The notes under the pieces: model-generated | What the model saw: only the letters and a program-made list of their open reading frames with translations | Databases searched by the model: none | Told to the model about the DNA's origin: nothing | In this document: one piece after another, positions 31,696 through 44,141 of the stretch | Position numbering within the stretch: the first letter of the stretch is position 1 | How the letters are laid out: every line of letters begins with the position of its first letter | Assembly: GCA_951640195.1 (NCBI GenBank) | Contig: OX621168.1 | Location: 1,674,001 to 1,738,000, forward strand | DNA length: 64,000 nucleotides | From: Porpolomopsis calyptriformis | Taxonomy: Eukaryota; Basidiomycota; Agaricomycetes; Agaricales; Hygrophoraceae | Reading direction: 5' to 3' | Translations under genes and position numbers: made by a program

Positions 31696-33366
31696 CTAAA
31701 CGGGCCTCGCAAGCGATATCGTGTTCCTGTTCGCATTGGTCGAGAAATAGGCATTCTTGAGGAAAACATCTCCAAGCTATGAATAGAAAGAAACGTCATG
31801 AGTAGGACGGAATGACTTGAGAAGGCGACCCACCAGCCATTGTCTTGGACCATCATCATATTCAGTGTCAGCAACAATGCCAGACAGGCAGTCGCCGTCG
31901 GGCTCATCTTCATTGACAGGTTCCGCAGCCAAGTCTCTTGGATCAATAGCAAAGACGGTATTTCCAAACGTCAAGGCTACGCTAGCTGTCGTAGCACACG
32001 GGACGGTAAATCCACCGAGTCCGTCCGGCTTGGCGCCTTGGATGGCCGCATGAATCATCTCTGCGTCCTTTGGGGGAGCAAGGATGAGAGTTGTTCCAGT
32101 GTCGAGGATGGCCGTGCGACGCTCAAATCTCATGTCTATGCCGTTAACGCTCACGGTGCCCACGTTTGCTTCCCAAAATCCATCCTCGGAGACATTGTCG
32201 AGAGTGACAAGCGTGTCAGCATCGAACTTGTTGTTGTCGAGAGCTCCAAAGGTGATTTCACCGTCGTCTTTGCTATCAGCGGCCCGTGAAATTCTGTAGG
32301 AGGTGATAGCCTCATTAATGAGCCCGTTTTTTGCCATAGCCTCCACGGGGGTGATTGTCTTCTGGTTGGAGAGTGACTTTAGATATCAAAACATTAATGA
32401 CGGAGAATGAGATCGTGACTGAAAGACACAGACGGTCAAAGCCAATCCCATCAAGCCGTCGTATGGAACGGAGTCATCATAGAAGTCCGACGACTCTCTA
32501 CGAGCTACGCCAAAAGTGTGTTCGTTCAATGACAGACCAGCGATGACGACATTATCAGTAACAATATTGCCGGATACACTTCCAGAACCATAGGTAATGT
32601 CCCATCGCTTCTTGGTGTCCACGAAGGTGCTCGACGATTCTGGGCCAAGGAATCTATGGTTGCTACCCTAAAGCGAAAAGATGTCAGCGAGAAAGATAAG
32701 CCAACAGGTTCTCTGAACTTACGCAGTTACGATGACCATGCTTGGCTTTGCACCCTTCACCGCCAACCCAGAGATCGGAAGATCCAGAGTCCATTGTGAC
32801 CCTAAAATCACGAGGGGGAGTGCCAATTTGGATAGCTGCAAAATATCCGAGATCTGCACCCCTAGCCAAAAGCAACATTGACATTTGGAAATCAAGATAC
32901 CAACAGTGAACTCACTCTATGTCGAGGCCAAGTGAGTTGTTGGCTGTCGGTGGCCTTGCATCAGCGTGTTTTGGTTTACTGAGCACGGCCATAGGGGCGC
33001 CGTGTGTGTGTGAACGCTTGGAAAGGCCAGAGTCAGTTAAAGCTCCCATGCGTTTGGCCAAGTTGGTGGCGAGCTCTTCGTCTGAAGGTCCAGCATGTCG
33101 ATTCATCCGTGCCCGGCGCCTTTGGCTGCGGTTGATGTACTGCTGGAGGACCTACAACAGGGTAAGAGAGTTAGAAACGGATGAGAGATCGAGAAGTAAG
33201 ACGAAGAGCTGACCAGCTGCGGATGAACGTCTGGGCGAGAATGCTGAACACGATGGAGGGGAAGCGTAATCGACCCTCCTCGACCATTCGGGGTTGCAGG
33301 ATAGGCAACCGCGTCCCAAGAAGTGAGGACGATAACGAGAAGAACACAGTTGTTCGTGAACATCAT
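31696..33366 (-). CDS. Secreted pepsin-type aspartic protease (A1, polyporopepsin-like)
   Basis: ATG at 33366 gives a hydrophobic signal peptide ([17 protein letters not shown]). A basic propeptide ([15 protein letters not shown] ... [13 protein letters not shown]) follows, then the mature enzyme: [11 protein letters not shown], first active site [10 protein letters not shown], flap region [20 protein letters not shown] and second active site [10 protein letters not shown]. It ends NTISLARPV with TAG at 31696-31698. The bilobal fold has one Asp from each lobe. It would be secreted as a zymogen and digest proteins at acid pH. At least five short introns, including one that splits the region after the first catalytic motif. 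The likely paralogous family is the polyporopepsin group of wood- and litter-decay fungi. Confidence 0.9.
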
Positions 33367-33808
33367 TAGGTCGAGAAAGGAATGTTACGGGGACACCACC
33401 GAAGCGCTGAAGCCCTGCGAGAGGGAAATGGAGGGGTGATAATTGAAAGATGGTGCTTATAAGACAGCTTGTGGGGCAGCATCTCCGGTCTCCCTCGAAA
33501 TGGGAGCTGGTTGCCAGGGTATCATAACTACAGGTGGAGTGCTGTTCAACATGCACTGGTCAACAATCAGGCGGCAAGCGAGACATTAACCACATCAGAC
33601 CTGCTGTGAATTCCACCGGGCTGGATATTAGCAGAGTAGATGAGAGTGGCAGAACTCACCATTCGCGATCACGTGCCTATAGGCCATGCTCAGTCGGTTG
33701 CGAGAAAGAAAAACGAGGAATGACTCTTTCTGATGTTAAGAGAGGACACGGACGGTTCGTATTTAAAGTATCGACGAAATCATGCAAGTTGCGCACAAGG
33801 CATTCTAT
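33367..33808. other. Intergenic, 0.44 kb
   Basis: Upstream of the protease and downstream of NTF2. The plus-strand frame at 33534-33821 has no recognisable features. Nothing else seen. Confidence 0.5.
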
Positions 33809-34388
33809 TTACGAACCATAGTTCAGGCGGAAGATGTCATTAAGTCTGTCAGACAGGTCAATCGAGTGCGACGGGTGAGAGGGACGCAGAGACTTGCACG
33901 TAGTACTGTCCACCCTCGGGGATGAGATGGAAAACCTGAGTGAATTGTAGTGGAATGGTGCTGTCGTCGACCTAGCACTCAAGCATGAGAACATACGGTC
34001 ATCGATCAGCTGATAGAACGCACCACCAAGAGGCCAGTGACGACGACGATCAGACTGGCGATGCCTGGACTGGATGGCTGGGCGTCGCTGGTCAGGATCT
34101 TGTGCTGGACTTTCTGAAATGGCAGACTCTGACGGGGGTGTTCAATAGCTATTAACAGATTTTCTTATCGTGTCTACCTTCAATTTCTCGACGATCGCAG
34201 CATCGCCCTGAAACGGAGAGCCTTCCCAACTCAACATCGAGCTCTCACGCTGCAAAGAATGATGGTGAACGGCGAGCGAGGTTTGAAGATGACTGGCGTA
34301 CGTAAAGGCCCTGAAGTTCCCGGGTCGAGTCGAATATGGAGTAATAGAAATCTGTGAATTGTTTCGCGATGGAGTTGATATCAGCCAT
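33809..34388 (-). CDS. NTF2: Nuclear transport factor 2
   Basis: Starts MADINSIAKQFTDFYYSIFD at ATG 34388. Continues LSWEGSPFQGDAAIVEKL, FQKVQHKILTSDAQPS, VVVTGLLVVDDSTIPLQF, VFHLIPEGGQYYV and ends LNDIFRLNYGS (TAA 33809-33811), the complete NTF2 signature, about 125 aa. It forms a homodimer that carries RanGDP into the nucleus through FG nucleoporins. Keeping the conserved YYV-LNDIFRLNYG join requires a GC-AG intron at 33846-33897 (donor GCAAGT). Its start codon is only 56 bp from that of the divergent neighbour at 34445, so the two share a very short promoter region. Confidence 0.9.
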
Positions 34389-34444
34389 GGTAAGGTAGAT
34401 CGTTTGGGTTGAGCACGTGAAGTCTTCACTGCCGCTCTCTTCAA

Positions 34445-35832
34445 ATGGCCACTGAAAGTTTGTTGCAGCGACCGATGATGCGTCGCAAGTCCTCTGCACA
34501 GAACTTGCTCGCCTCCTTCAAAGCTAGCCCGAATTCTACACCTCTCCTCGCCCCCATATCTACCAGCACAGGCTCTTCCACCTTTGCAAACACCCCCACG
34601 CCCACCTCGGGCACCTTCCTGAACAGGGAGTGGGACACACAATCACTGCGTTCGGATGCAGTCCCTCCAATCGCCGCCGCTAGCCCAGCTATACCACAGG
34701 GAACGTCCGTGGAGTATCTCAGGAGCCTTGTCCAACGGAGAATCACAACCCTCACCTACGTCCGAAAGATCCACGAAGGGTGCGTCTCTCAGACCATGCC
34801 ACTTTTCAATCTCACACAACCTCGCAGACGGAGTCACTGGTGTCATACCATCCTCATGTCCCCACCAGATCTCGATCGAGTGTCCAACAATGTCGACCTC
34901 AAGAAACGGTAAATCTCTCCATGTCTGAGATGGGTCCATGCATTGACAACCACCTAGTACATACCGATACGCCGTCCTCGCAATGTCGCTCTCCAACTTG
35001 CTCGACGTCAGTCAGCCTCAGGACCTCCTTCGCGGGCTTTACCAGACTTTGTCCGAGTATGACCAGTCCAAAGAGGACAGTGACAAACCCAAAATCGTAC
35101 GTTATCCCCTCTCGAGCACATCCCAAATTCACCCACAATACCACAAAGAGACTCTTCAAACCCAAGCTGAAGCGACAAGCAGCCGGCCTCACAGAATATG
35201 CTTCCTCTTTCTCCGATGCCTCGGACGCATCCTACCTCGTCACCCCACACATGGCACGTTCTCATCCACCCCCCCCGCTCACTTGACCTGACCTGACCGC
35301 CCATTACCAGCCCTTCCCCCTCGACTACCACCAAACCCTTCTCTCCTTCCTCGACGTCATCTCCGAAGTATACAACAAAATATCCAAAATCCTCGGCCCC
35401 TCTCCCTTCCCCCACACCGCGCAGCACATGGCCGGCCCCCTCGGCGCCCTCACACCGCACCCAGGCGTTTCCTATCTATTTTCAGGAACAGACCCCGCCT
35501 CCCAATCCGAGTCCGAAGCCATCCTATGGGGCATCGCGAACGCCTCCGTAGGCAGCAGCTACACCTTCGGCCCCTCGCTCAATTGGACGCCTGCACTCGG
35601 CGAGGTGGTGCTCAAGGTGGATGGAAAATTCAAAGTCAGTCCTCTCCTCGTTTCCAAAACTTGCTATTTTTAATAATAATAATAATAGAAAATCACGTCT
35701 ACCCTGGTGAAAGAATTAGCTGTGTTTGCGCGGAATGGGATTAAAGACGAGCTTGCATCGCTCGATCCCCTCTTGCGGAATGTCCCAGGCGCAGACGACG
35801 GCCGGGAACCGTACGACTTTGAGGGGATGTAA
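34445..35832 (+). CDS. Conserved basidiomycete protein of unknown function
   Basis: At least six exons. Ser/Pro/Thr-rich N-terminus (about residues 1-85), then a conserved-looking helical body: SVEYLRSLVQRRITTLTYVRKIHEG, MSLSNLLDVSQPQDLLRGLY, AAGLTEYASSFSDASDASYL, PFPLDYHQTLLSFLDVISEVYNKI, GIKDELASLDPLLRNV. Ends TAA at 35830-35832. I recall close relatives in other Agaricomycetes but no assigned role. No signal peptide or membrane segment. One intron (35254-35310) appears to use the donor GCACGT (GC-AG), since the flanking frames join only there or at a less likely GTCACC. Head-to-head with NTF2. Confidence 0.75.
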
Positions 35833-36132
35833 CATTATTCGCTCCGCCCCTTCCCAGGTGGATATAGAGGGCCTATTCCCCTTGTATTCTCTTGTATCTT
35901 TTAGGTGGATACCAATTAATATAATTGTAAACGACCGTGGGTCGACCAGAAAGCGTAGATCATCTTCATTTGACCATACACAAAGCATCTCTAAATGGAA
36001 AACATCCGAATATGTAGTACGCATGTAGGTAGAAGGGTATTATAATAGTAGCCATACGTATGCTTCACAAGACAAACAATCACCACAGTCCGTCTGTATC
36101 CAGGAAACCAAATGTACAGTTGTTCCCCGTCC

Positions 36133-38904
36133 TCAAACGCCGGCGACGATCCTGAATGGTACATCTCTCATTCAGAAAACTGAACCGAAGGAGAAATCAT
36201 GACAAAACACTCACTCTTCTGCCTTGTTCAACGCCTGGATCATGGAAATCGCCTCCTTTCTACGACTCACGACATGCTCCGACTCTTTCAAAAGGTCATT
36301 GAGCACCTCGGGCTTGTACAACTCTTGCAACAATTCACGCTGCAGATTATCCTTCGAATGGTTGACTAGCGTCAGTGAGATAGCCTTTGGGACCATGTCG
36401 ATCATCTCCCGTTTGACGATGTTGAAGTACGAGTGGATGAGCAGCTCTGCGGCATGTAAAATTCAACGACCGTTGGGGGGGGGGCTTCAAAACGGAATAA
36501 CACGTACTGATAACCTCCGTTTCCATAGTCTCTCGCTCGTTGAGCGCTGCTTGGGGTTTGATAATAGCAGGTGGCTACACGGTTATGAATAACGGGGTAT
36601 ATGTTGTAGAAAGAAAGAAGAAAAAAACTTACCGTGTCCATGATTGGTGCACCCTTCTTTTTCTGCGCAGCTTTGGTTGACGAAAAGAAAGACCCGAAGA
36701 AGCTTGGCTCTTCCTTTTTGGCTTCTACGTCGAGGTCCTTGTTATTGTTGATCTGTCCAGGGGCCAACTTTCCGGTCTTGGGGTCAGGTGCGGGGGGCGG
36801 TGGCTTGTTTAGGTTCATTCTGTCGCCGACGATGGCCATAGCCTATCCGAAGCGTTAGTGAGAATGTCTACTCTATAACATTCAATGGCTCACCTTGTGC
36901 CCATTAAGAAAATCTGGGTGTGTTGTATTTACATAGCAGGCCTGCATTCTGGAGACGAGGGTATGAGGCTGAAAGATTGCATCAGAAAGCGCGGTAGACT
37001 TACGCAACCATATCAGACACCAGCTTGGTCGTCGGCGCCATCGACTTCTTGAAGAAGTTGACGACAACGGCATTGAAGCGTTCACGAAGTGCAGGATAGC
37101 GTCTAAACGCTTGCTATAAACCACAAAAGTCAGATTCAAGGATGGACAAATTAAGGTACGGGCAACTCACGACTTTGGCCAGGAGCTGACTGAGGATCCG
37201 GATTAATTCATCGTAGACTAATTGACAACATTTCAAGCTTGGTTCCTCAAGTCGCTTGATCTGCTGCTTAACGATGACTTCAAAAGCGGTGGTGCCAACG
37301 AAGAGTGATGGTGTTGAACCCTGGAAGAAACCTGTCGGGACCTAACGCCGCAAACGAGGACGGGACGTACCGAAGAGTTGTACAAGATTGTCCGAATGTC
37401 CCCATCTTTCACTTGGTCGAATGGATCGATAGACTTGACGCCGTTATTGAATAGCTCGTGGAAGACGAAACTAATTCTCGCGCCTCCCGATAGCTCATTC
37501 ACCGACAGGTCATTCGTAGTTCCGTCGATAATAGTGCGGAACTCGGACGTAAACTCTCCAATGACAGATAAGATTACATTACCCGAGTTATCATCTCCAA
37601 GAGGACCACCGAGTGATGCCAGCTCCGCATTGTATTTCTGAAGCTGCTGTGTGATCCGTGCTTTGATGTCCGGGAGGGTGGCGCGGATGTGATGCATAAG
37701 GATCTAATCCGATCCAAGTTCAGTACTGGGATTTGTTGAAAAGAGTGAGACCGACCATGTTGAGTTTCCGGGCCAAGAACGGAGTACCGCAGTACTGCGC
37801 TTTGCCCTTGTATGAAGGATGGTTCTCAAAGAATTGACGTTCATGCTCCAGGGCGGCGCTGATAGCCTTGGAAGCTTCAATATCACGCTGACCACGATTG
37901 ACGACGGGCACGTAGCCAAGCCGGAGGGGGATAATACGGCCAGCTAGAATATCTACGACATCTGTTCCCACATCCCTTTGTGGGCCATGAGAATCCGAAG
38001 CTAAACATCACCTGGACATGCACACTCACATCAAGTCGACTTTTGTTAGAACACCGATCGTTCTCGTGCCGTCAGGGTCCACTTCTCTGGCCATCTTTAA
38101 CCCGTCCGAATTTGCGAGGTCTGTGTTGGCAGCGGTGACAGCGAGGATGATACAGGCAGGTTTGGAGATGTACTTCATCAACATGTCTCGAATCTGCTTC
38201 TCGATATCGCGAGGTTGATCGCCGACGGGCACTTTCGTCAGCCCTGGGAGGTCGACAAGGGTGAGTGTGAGGACATTCGGGGAGTATACACGCAGGTTGA
38301 TGGGTTGAGGGGAGATTCCGGCATTGCGCCCTGTCTTGGCCTCAGTGTCCCGGACAATTTCGTCTCGAATCTTGTGAAAGTCGTAGAATTTCTCCCCAGG
38401 AAGATGCAAGAACTCTCCCCATTCGTTTGCATTGGCTGCCTTGTCTGTACCCTTTTCGGTTCCATTAACGAGTGCTGCGGTGGGTTATGAGGATGGCAAG
38501 GAACAATGAAGAGGAGCAGGACGTACGGGCAGGACCATTTGGTAGGGCAGGCACAGCAGGCCTGTGTATGAGTTGAAGTACCTGCAGAGGTGTTATTTTG
38601 TCACTGGAAGGCACAGAGGACGAGTCCTACCAGTGGACGTCGTGTGACGATACCGGTACCACGAGGCAAGAAATCTCGCCCGACAATGTTCTGTTCATTT
38701 AAACGAGTTGAGCGCCTGTGGGTGTCGCATGTCGCAACAACACACCTCTAGCACACTACTTTTCCCACTGCTCTGACTGCCCAGCACGCATATTTGGGGC
38801 AGGTCAATTTGTGAAGCTGAGGAGCCAACGGTTGTGAAGACATCCTGAAGCTTGTTTACAACCGAAACGATCTCTGATCCGAGACCTGTTGGACCTGTAG
38901 TCAT
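36133..38904 (-). CDS. VPS1: Dynamin-like GTPase Vps1
   Basis: ATG at 38904. G domain: P-loop [12 protein letters not shown], switch [22 protein letters not shown]; then [19 protein letters not shown] and the [19 protein letters not shown] stalk, a variable insert rich in Pro and Lys, and a GED ([16 protein letters not shown] ... [18 protein letters not shown]). Motifs such as [18 protein letters not shown] favour Vps1 over the mitochondrial Dnm1. It drives vacuolar and endosomal vesicle fission. The naive stop at 36212-36214 overlaps a good donor (GTGAGT). Splicing 36152-36215 adds EIVAGV and ends at 36133-36135, which better completes the GED. About eight short introns. Tail-to-tail with the unknown gene at 34445. 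Confidence 0.9.
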
Positions 38905-39132
38905 TTTTCTGATAGCTTGGTGAGTGTGAAGGATGAAGATGGGATAATGGCAAACACGATGCGCTCGCCCGCAGTTCTGACCAAACTGGGCCAAATGCAA
39001 CAGCTGGCTTCATAGCTGCACAACAGTCCGGCAAAGAAAAAACATTCTCGACGCTGCTGGCAGCCGCTTAGAGTACAGCAGGCCACGCAGTCGCGGAAGC
39101 TTATTACACGCAACTCGGGTGCCGTTCACGAG

Positions 39133-40836
39133 ATGCTTCGCGAACCAGCGTCTAACATGATGTTTTCACCCTTTGCGATGCTCACATTCGTCCTCTTTGG
39201 ATTGGCATTCCAGCTGACTTCGGCGCAATCTCCCCCACAGGAACTTTACTCTTCTCTGATCCCTCAGAAGGTATTCGATGCTGCTCAAGCGCAGCCCTCT
39301 CCGCCTCTATACCCTCAGTACACAGACCCGATGCTCGGTCATTGGATCTATTTTCCGCCGGACACATGGACGTCTGGGTTCTTTCCTGCGACATTGTACG
39401 AGCTCGACACGCGTGCGCGGCTCTGTCCGGTGGATGGGTCATTCAACTCCACAGATTGGCTGAGCCTTGGGAGGATGTGGAGCACTGCGGAAATCCCACT
39501 TGAGGCACAGAATACTCTAGGACACGATGTCGGTTTCCTGAGTTACCCATTTATGCAGGAATTGACTGTGTACGATCTTGCGAGCACTATTCACGCCGTT
39601 GTACTTACTTTTTTTTCGAGACAGCAACCCGTCGAACCAAACGGCTATTACCGCTATCAACTCGTTTGCGGCCGACTTGGCCGCTCGTTTCAGCCCCATT
39701 GTTGGCTGCACGCGAAGCTGGGATACGTCTGACCCGACAGATTTTATAGTTTCGTTTTTGAATTTGATTGGGGGTTTTGCAGCTCACTTAAGTTCAACTC
39801 GCAGGTTATCATTGATAACATGATGAATCTTGAGGTATATCTTGCCAGCCTTGCAGGTGGCTCTAAGATCACCCATTTGTTTTGATAGGTCCTGTTTGCC
39901 TCGGCGGACCTGACGGGCAATCAGACACTGCGCGAGATTGCAATATCTCACGCGGACAAGACGATGGCAAATCACATACGACCTGATGGTAAATTGTCAG
40001 CTAAAATTTCTCGACTACCCTCAATGTCGATTCATAGGTTCTTCGTTCCATGTGGTCGAGTACAACGCCACGACTGGCATCGTGATCCGAAAACGGACCG
40101 CTCAAGGGTACGCTGATAACAGGTACTTGGTATTTCCTCATACACGAATATGTGCTGACTGCTCGAAGTACTTGGAGTCGTGGGCAAGCATGGGGTATTT
40201 TCGCGTTTGCGAAGAGTACGGTCTTCCTTTTGCATGGCTTTTCAGGCACTTATGGCTATCGAAAGTGTACCAGAGGACTCTGGATCCCAACTACCTCGAT
40301 ACATCGCGCCAGATGGCGAATTATTTTATCTCCAATCTCCCCACTAGCGGTATTGTTCCCTGGTAAGTGGCATACTCGTATTCTCTCCGTTTGGACTAAG
40401 TTCGAAACAAGGGATTTCAATGCACCACTCACCCCATTCCGGCCGGCCGATTCCTCGGCGGCAACTGCGGCGTCTAACGGTCTGTTGTTGCTCTCGCAGC
40501 TGGAGGCTTCGCTGTCGCCTCCTAATACGACGGGTGCCCAAATTTGGCTTAATGCAGCCATTGAGGTCCGTTGACGCCGGCTGGCGCTTGTTCCGATTTC
40601 TCACGGGATTACTCAGATTTTGAACAACATTACAAGCCTGGCATGGAGTCCGACCTGGCAGAGCTTGCTCGCCAACGGCACGGTCAACATGCCCAAAAAT
40701 AATTCGTTGACAGGGATCGTCTATGGTATGTTTCCTAGCGAGGCGCAGACCATTTGCTCACGACTACACAGGCGATTACTTTTACATTAGAGCCGGAAAC
40801 CAGCTCGTTACAATGGGAGTGACAGCATGCCAATAG
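39133..40836 (+). CDS. GH88 unsaturated glycuronyl hydrolase, secreted
   Basis: Starts at 39133 (or the internal ATGs at 39157/39160, which put the hydrophobic signal MMFSPFAMLTFVLFGLAFQL at the very start). GH88 landmarks: DTWTSGFFPATLYEL, LGHDVGFL with the conserved Asp, SHADKTMANHIRPDGSSFHVVEY, RGQAWGIFAFAK, and MANYFISNLPTSGIVPWDF. Ends TMGVTACQ, TAG at 40834-40836. The family hydrolyses unsaturated glucuronyl or galacturonyl ends left by polysaccharide lyases, so it probably works downstream of pectin or glucuronan lyases. At least seven introns, each needed to link these motifs; exact edges are less certain between 39570 and 40200. Head-to-head with VPS1 (228 bp). Confidence 0.85.
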
Positions 40837-41022
40837 ACACGGTCCACGTGAGAAACGCGTCGACGTATCAAAGCTGTGGCACCGGTTGAGTCAACGAAAA
40901 TAAAGTTTTGATGAGTAACATTGTCGGAGTTTAAATTTGAAAGGTATATAAGACAGCCCGTTTTTGAACGATTCCCCCTCTCCTTTATCACCTGCCACCT
41001 GTACCTTCTCACGGTTCACATC

Positions 41023-42152
41023 ATGTCTTTCGCTTTGCCCGCTCGTCAAGTCACCTTTGGAAGGTCTCATGTGCCGCTCCAGCAGCAGCAACAGTATCAG
41101 CAACAAGCGCAGCAGTATCAGGCACAGGCGCAGCAGCAGTCCTGGTCGTCTAATCTCGCCCTCCCTGGTCCCTCGCCCTTGTCCAACTCCTTCCAACCGC
41201 CCAAGGCTCAGCCCCAGTCTCACTCTCACTCTCAACCGTCCACGCAGACACAGACACAGACAAATACCCAGCCCTCTCAGCCATCCTCGAGTGCCACCGC
41301 TCGCACCTCGACACCACCTTCCTCTGTGCCTGCCACCCCTGCCCCGCTCACGCTTGAGCAGCAACACATCACTGCCGTTGAGGGTATAGTCCCCACACTG
41401 CAGAACATTGTTGCCACTGTGAATCTGGATTGCCGACTTGACTTGAAAACAATCGCCTTGCACGCCCGGAATGCGGAATATAACCCCAAGGTTGGTATCC
41501 TCAGTTTGCTCTTTATTGAATGAGGAACTTCCATTGTTCCTCATGCAGCGTTTCGCGGCTGTCATTATGCGTATACGGGACCCCAAAACGACCGCGCTCA
41601 TCTTTGCATCTGGCAAGATGGTTGTCACCGGCGCAAAGTCGGAGGATGACTCTCGCTTGGCTTCACGCAAATATGCACGTATCGTTCAAAAACTTGGCTT
41701 TGATGCCAAATTCTCCGAATTCAAAATCCAAAATATCGTTGGCAGCTGTGACGTCAAGTTCCCTATTCGATTGGAAGGCTTGGCATATAGCCACGGGCAG
41801 TTTAGCAGCTATGAACCCGAGGTGCCTATCTCCCCATCTTATTAGTGTTGCAACTGACCGACTCATTGGCGACAGCTCTTCCCTGGTTTGATCTACCGGA
41901 TGATCAAGCCCAAGGTTGTGCTCTTGATTTTCGTGTCGGGAAAGATTGTACTCACGGGTGCAAAGGTGATAATCTTGTTTCTTTCTCCGCATTCAATTGT
42001 CGCATCTTGAATGCGTGACATGATGCTAGAGTTTAGTAGACTCGGTTTGATCCTCATCCGCTGACACTTTTCCATGACACTAGGTCAGAGAAGAGATATA
42101 CACAGCGTTCAACACAATCTATACGGTGCTGTGCGAATTCCGCAAACCGTAA
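41023..42152 (+). CDS. SPT15: TATA-box-binding protein
   Basis: Four exons: 41023-41490, 41549-41821, 41876-41965, 42084-42152. Glutamine-rich N-terminus (residues about 20-45) and Ser/Thr/Pro linker, then the saddle made of two repeats: [59 protein letters not shown] and [20 protein letters not shown], ending TVLCEFRKP (TAA). Core of TFIID, SL1-like and TFIIIB complexes; binds and bends the TATA element. The third intron (118 bp) is long for this region. Same strand as the next gene. Confidence 0.95.
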
Positions 42153-42480
42153 CCGCTTGCCATCGTCTGCCGCCTCGCATCGTCCGAGGTTGTGTGCTTG
42201 TAACGCGGCTAGAAATATCCGAATCGCGATGAAGACAGGAGGTTGGGAGGTTGAGGAATGGACGCTGTGGACCCATTATTTCCTCCCCCCTTCCTCACTT
42301 TCATCGAACTTGACTGGCCCTTCTACCTGGCTACCCATATCGTTAAATTCCCCTTTTTCTTTTCTTTTCTTTTCATCTTTTTCATTTTTGTTGCGCAATC
42401 TCCCCCATTCCCCACCCGTCATTGTATCTTACGAACTGTTGTTAGTAGTGTAGCACAATAAATGGTGTTTGTGACTTCCG
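42153..42480. other. Intergenic, 0.33 kb
   Basis: Between TBP and the tRNA synthetase, same strand. A pyrimidine-rich tract (TTTTCTTTTCTTTTC, near 42355-42385) precedes the start codon by about 100 bp, a common promoter feature in basidiomycetes. Confidence 0.4.
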
Positions 42481-44052
42481 ATGACTACCATTGTCGACGA
42501 CCAGCACGGCACTGTAATGGCTTCACATGAACAGGTCGTCACACCTTGGGATGTGCAAGGTTCCGTCTCAAACGATGGCAGACAGTTGGCGATCGATTAT
42601 GATAAGCTGATTCAACAGTTTGGGACGAGGAGGATCGATGCGGCATTGTTGGAAAAATTCGAGCGGGTGACTGGGCACAGGCCACATCCGTTTTTGAGGA
42701 GGGGCTTGTTCTTTTCGCATAGGTCGGTGCAGTGACTTTTCTCTCGAGTTCGGTATCTTGACGGTCGTCGCAGGGAATTCGACAAGATCTTAGACCGGTA
42801 TCATGAGGGGAAGCCTTTCTTCTTGTACACCGGTCGGGGACCGAGCAGCGACAGTATGCATTTGGGACACATGATCCCTTTCGTCTTCACCAAGTAGGTA
42901 CCCAGCCATCGCTAGGTACTTTGAAAAAAGTATGGCTCATGCTAGGAGAGGTGGTTGCAGGACGTTTTTGATGTCCCGCTGGTCATCCAACTGACAGGTA
43001 GAGCACACTGTTCAACGCTCGTCATTGTCTTGCGTACTCACGAGGGGCCAGATGACGAAAAGTTTTTGTTCAAGCACGAGCTCAAGATCGAGCAGACGCG
43101 GGCGTTTGCCAGACAGAATGCGAAGGACATCATCGCCGTCGGATTTGATCTCGAAAAGACGTTCATCTTCAGCGATTTTGACTACGTCTCCGGGCCGTTT
43201 TATCAGAATGTGTCCAAGATTTCGCGGCAGATTACATGTAGCCAGGCCAAGGCCACTTTTGGATTCACAGATTCGTGAGGAACTCTTTCCCTCCTTCTTT
43301 TATTCCCGACTGACGAAGTTGAGGAGACAGAGATAACATTGGCAAAATCCATTTCGCCTCTATCCAAGCCGCGCCCTCCTTCTCAAACTCGTTCCCGAAC
43401 ATCTTCGGTGCGGTGTCGAACATCCCATGCCTGATCCCGTGCGCGATCGACCAGGACCCGTACTTCCGCCTGACGCGCGACGTCGCGCAGAAGCTGCGGT
43501 ACCCGAAGCCCGCGCTCGTGCACTCCCAGTTCTTCCCCGCGCTGCAGGGCCCGCAGACGAAGATGAGCGCGTCGAACGCGCACTCGAGTATATTCATGAC
43601 GGACACGCCTGCTCAGATCAAGAACAAGATTAACAAGCACGGGTTCTCTGGCGGGCGGGAGACGGAGGAGGAGCATCGGCGGCTGGGAGGGGATACGGAG
43701 GTGGATGTCAGTTTTCAGTATTTGACCTTCTTTTTGGATGATGACGAGGAGCTGGCGAAGATTGGGGAGGTGAGCGCGCTCTCTTTCTCGTTCGTTAGCC
43801 GACGGTTTGAACGTTCTAATAGGACTATCGAGCCGGACGACTGCTCACGGGACAATTGAAAGCGAGATGTATTGCCGTTCTCCAAGAGTTCGTGAATGGC
43901 TTCCAGGATGTAGGTGCCATCATCATTCTTCGAACGAGTTTTTGACACTCGTTTGCAGCGTAAAGCGAAAGTTACGGAGGACACAGTCCGGGAGTTTATG
44001 GATCCCAACAGAAAGATCGAGCCCAGTTTTGGCAAGGCGAAAGCGCTCTGAA
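42481..44052 (+). CDS. WRS1: Tryptophanyl-tRNA synthetase, cytosolic
   Basis: Class Ic synthetase. N-terminal extension with VTPWDVQG, then [16 protein letters not shown] (HIGH-type signature), [47 protein letters not shown], and the KMSKS-type loop [14 protein letters not shown]-terminal domain: [48 protein letters not shown]. Ends at TGA 44050-44052. It charges tRNA-Trp; lack of a targeting peptide and the eukaryotic WDV motif indicate the cytosolic enzyme. Seven or so short introns. Tail-to-tail with the LOG-family gene (89 bp apart). Confidence 0.94.
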
Positions 44053-44141
44053 TTATATGAAGCATTTAGAGACAAAAGGAGGGGAACTAGATGTATCTAT
44101 CTATTACATCATGCTACTGTATGAGGCTGGGGTATGGGATG

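Noticed and set aside
33534..33821. Plus-strand ORF between protease and NTF2
   Set aside because: Arg/Ser-rich chance frame overlapping the NTF2 3' end.
43383..43676. Minus-strand ORF in the tRNA synthetase gene
   Set aside because: Antisense shadow of a GC-rich exon.
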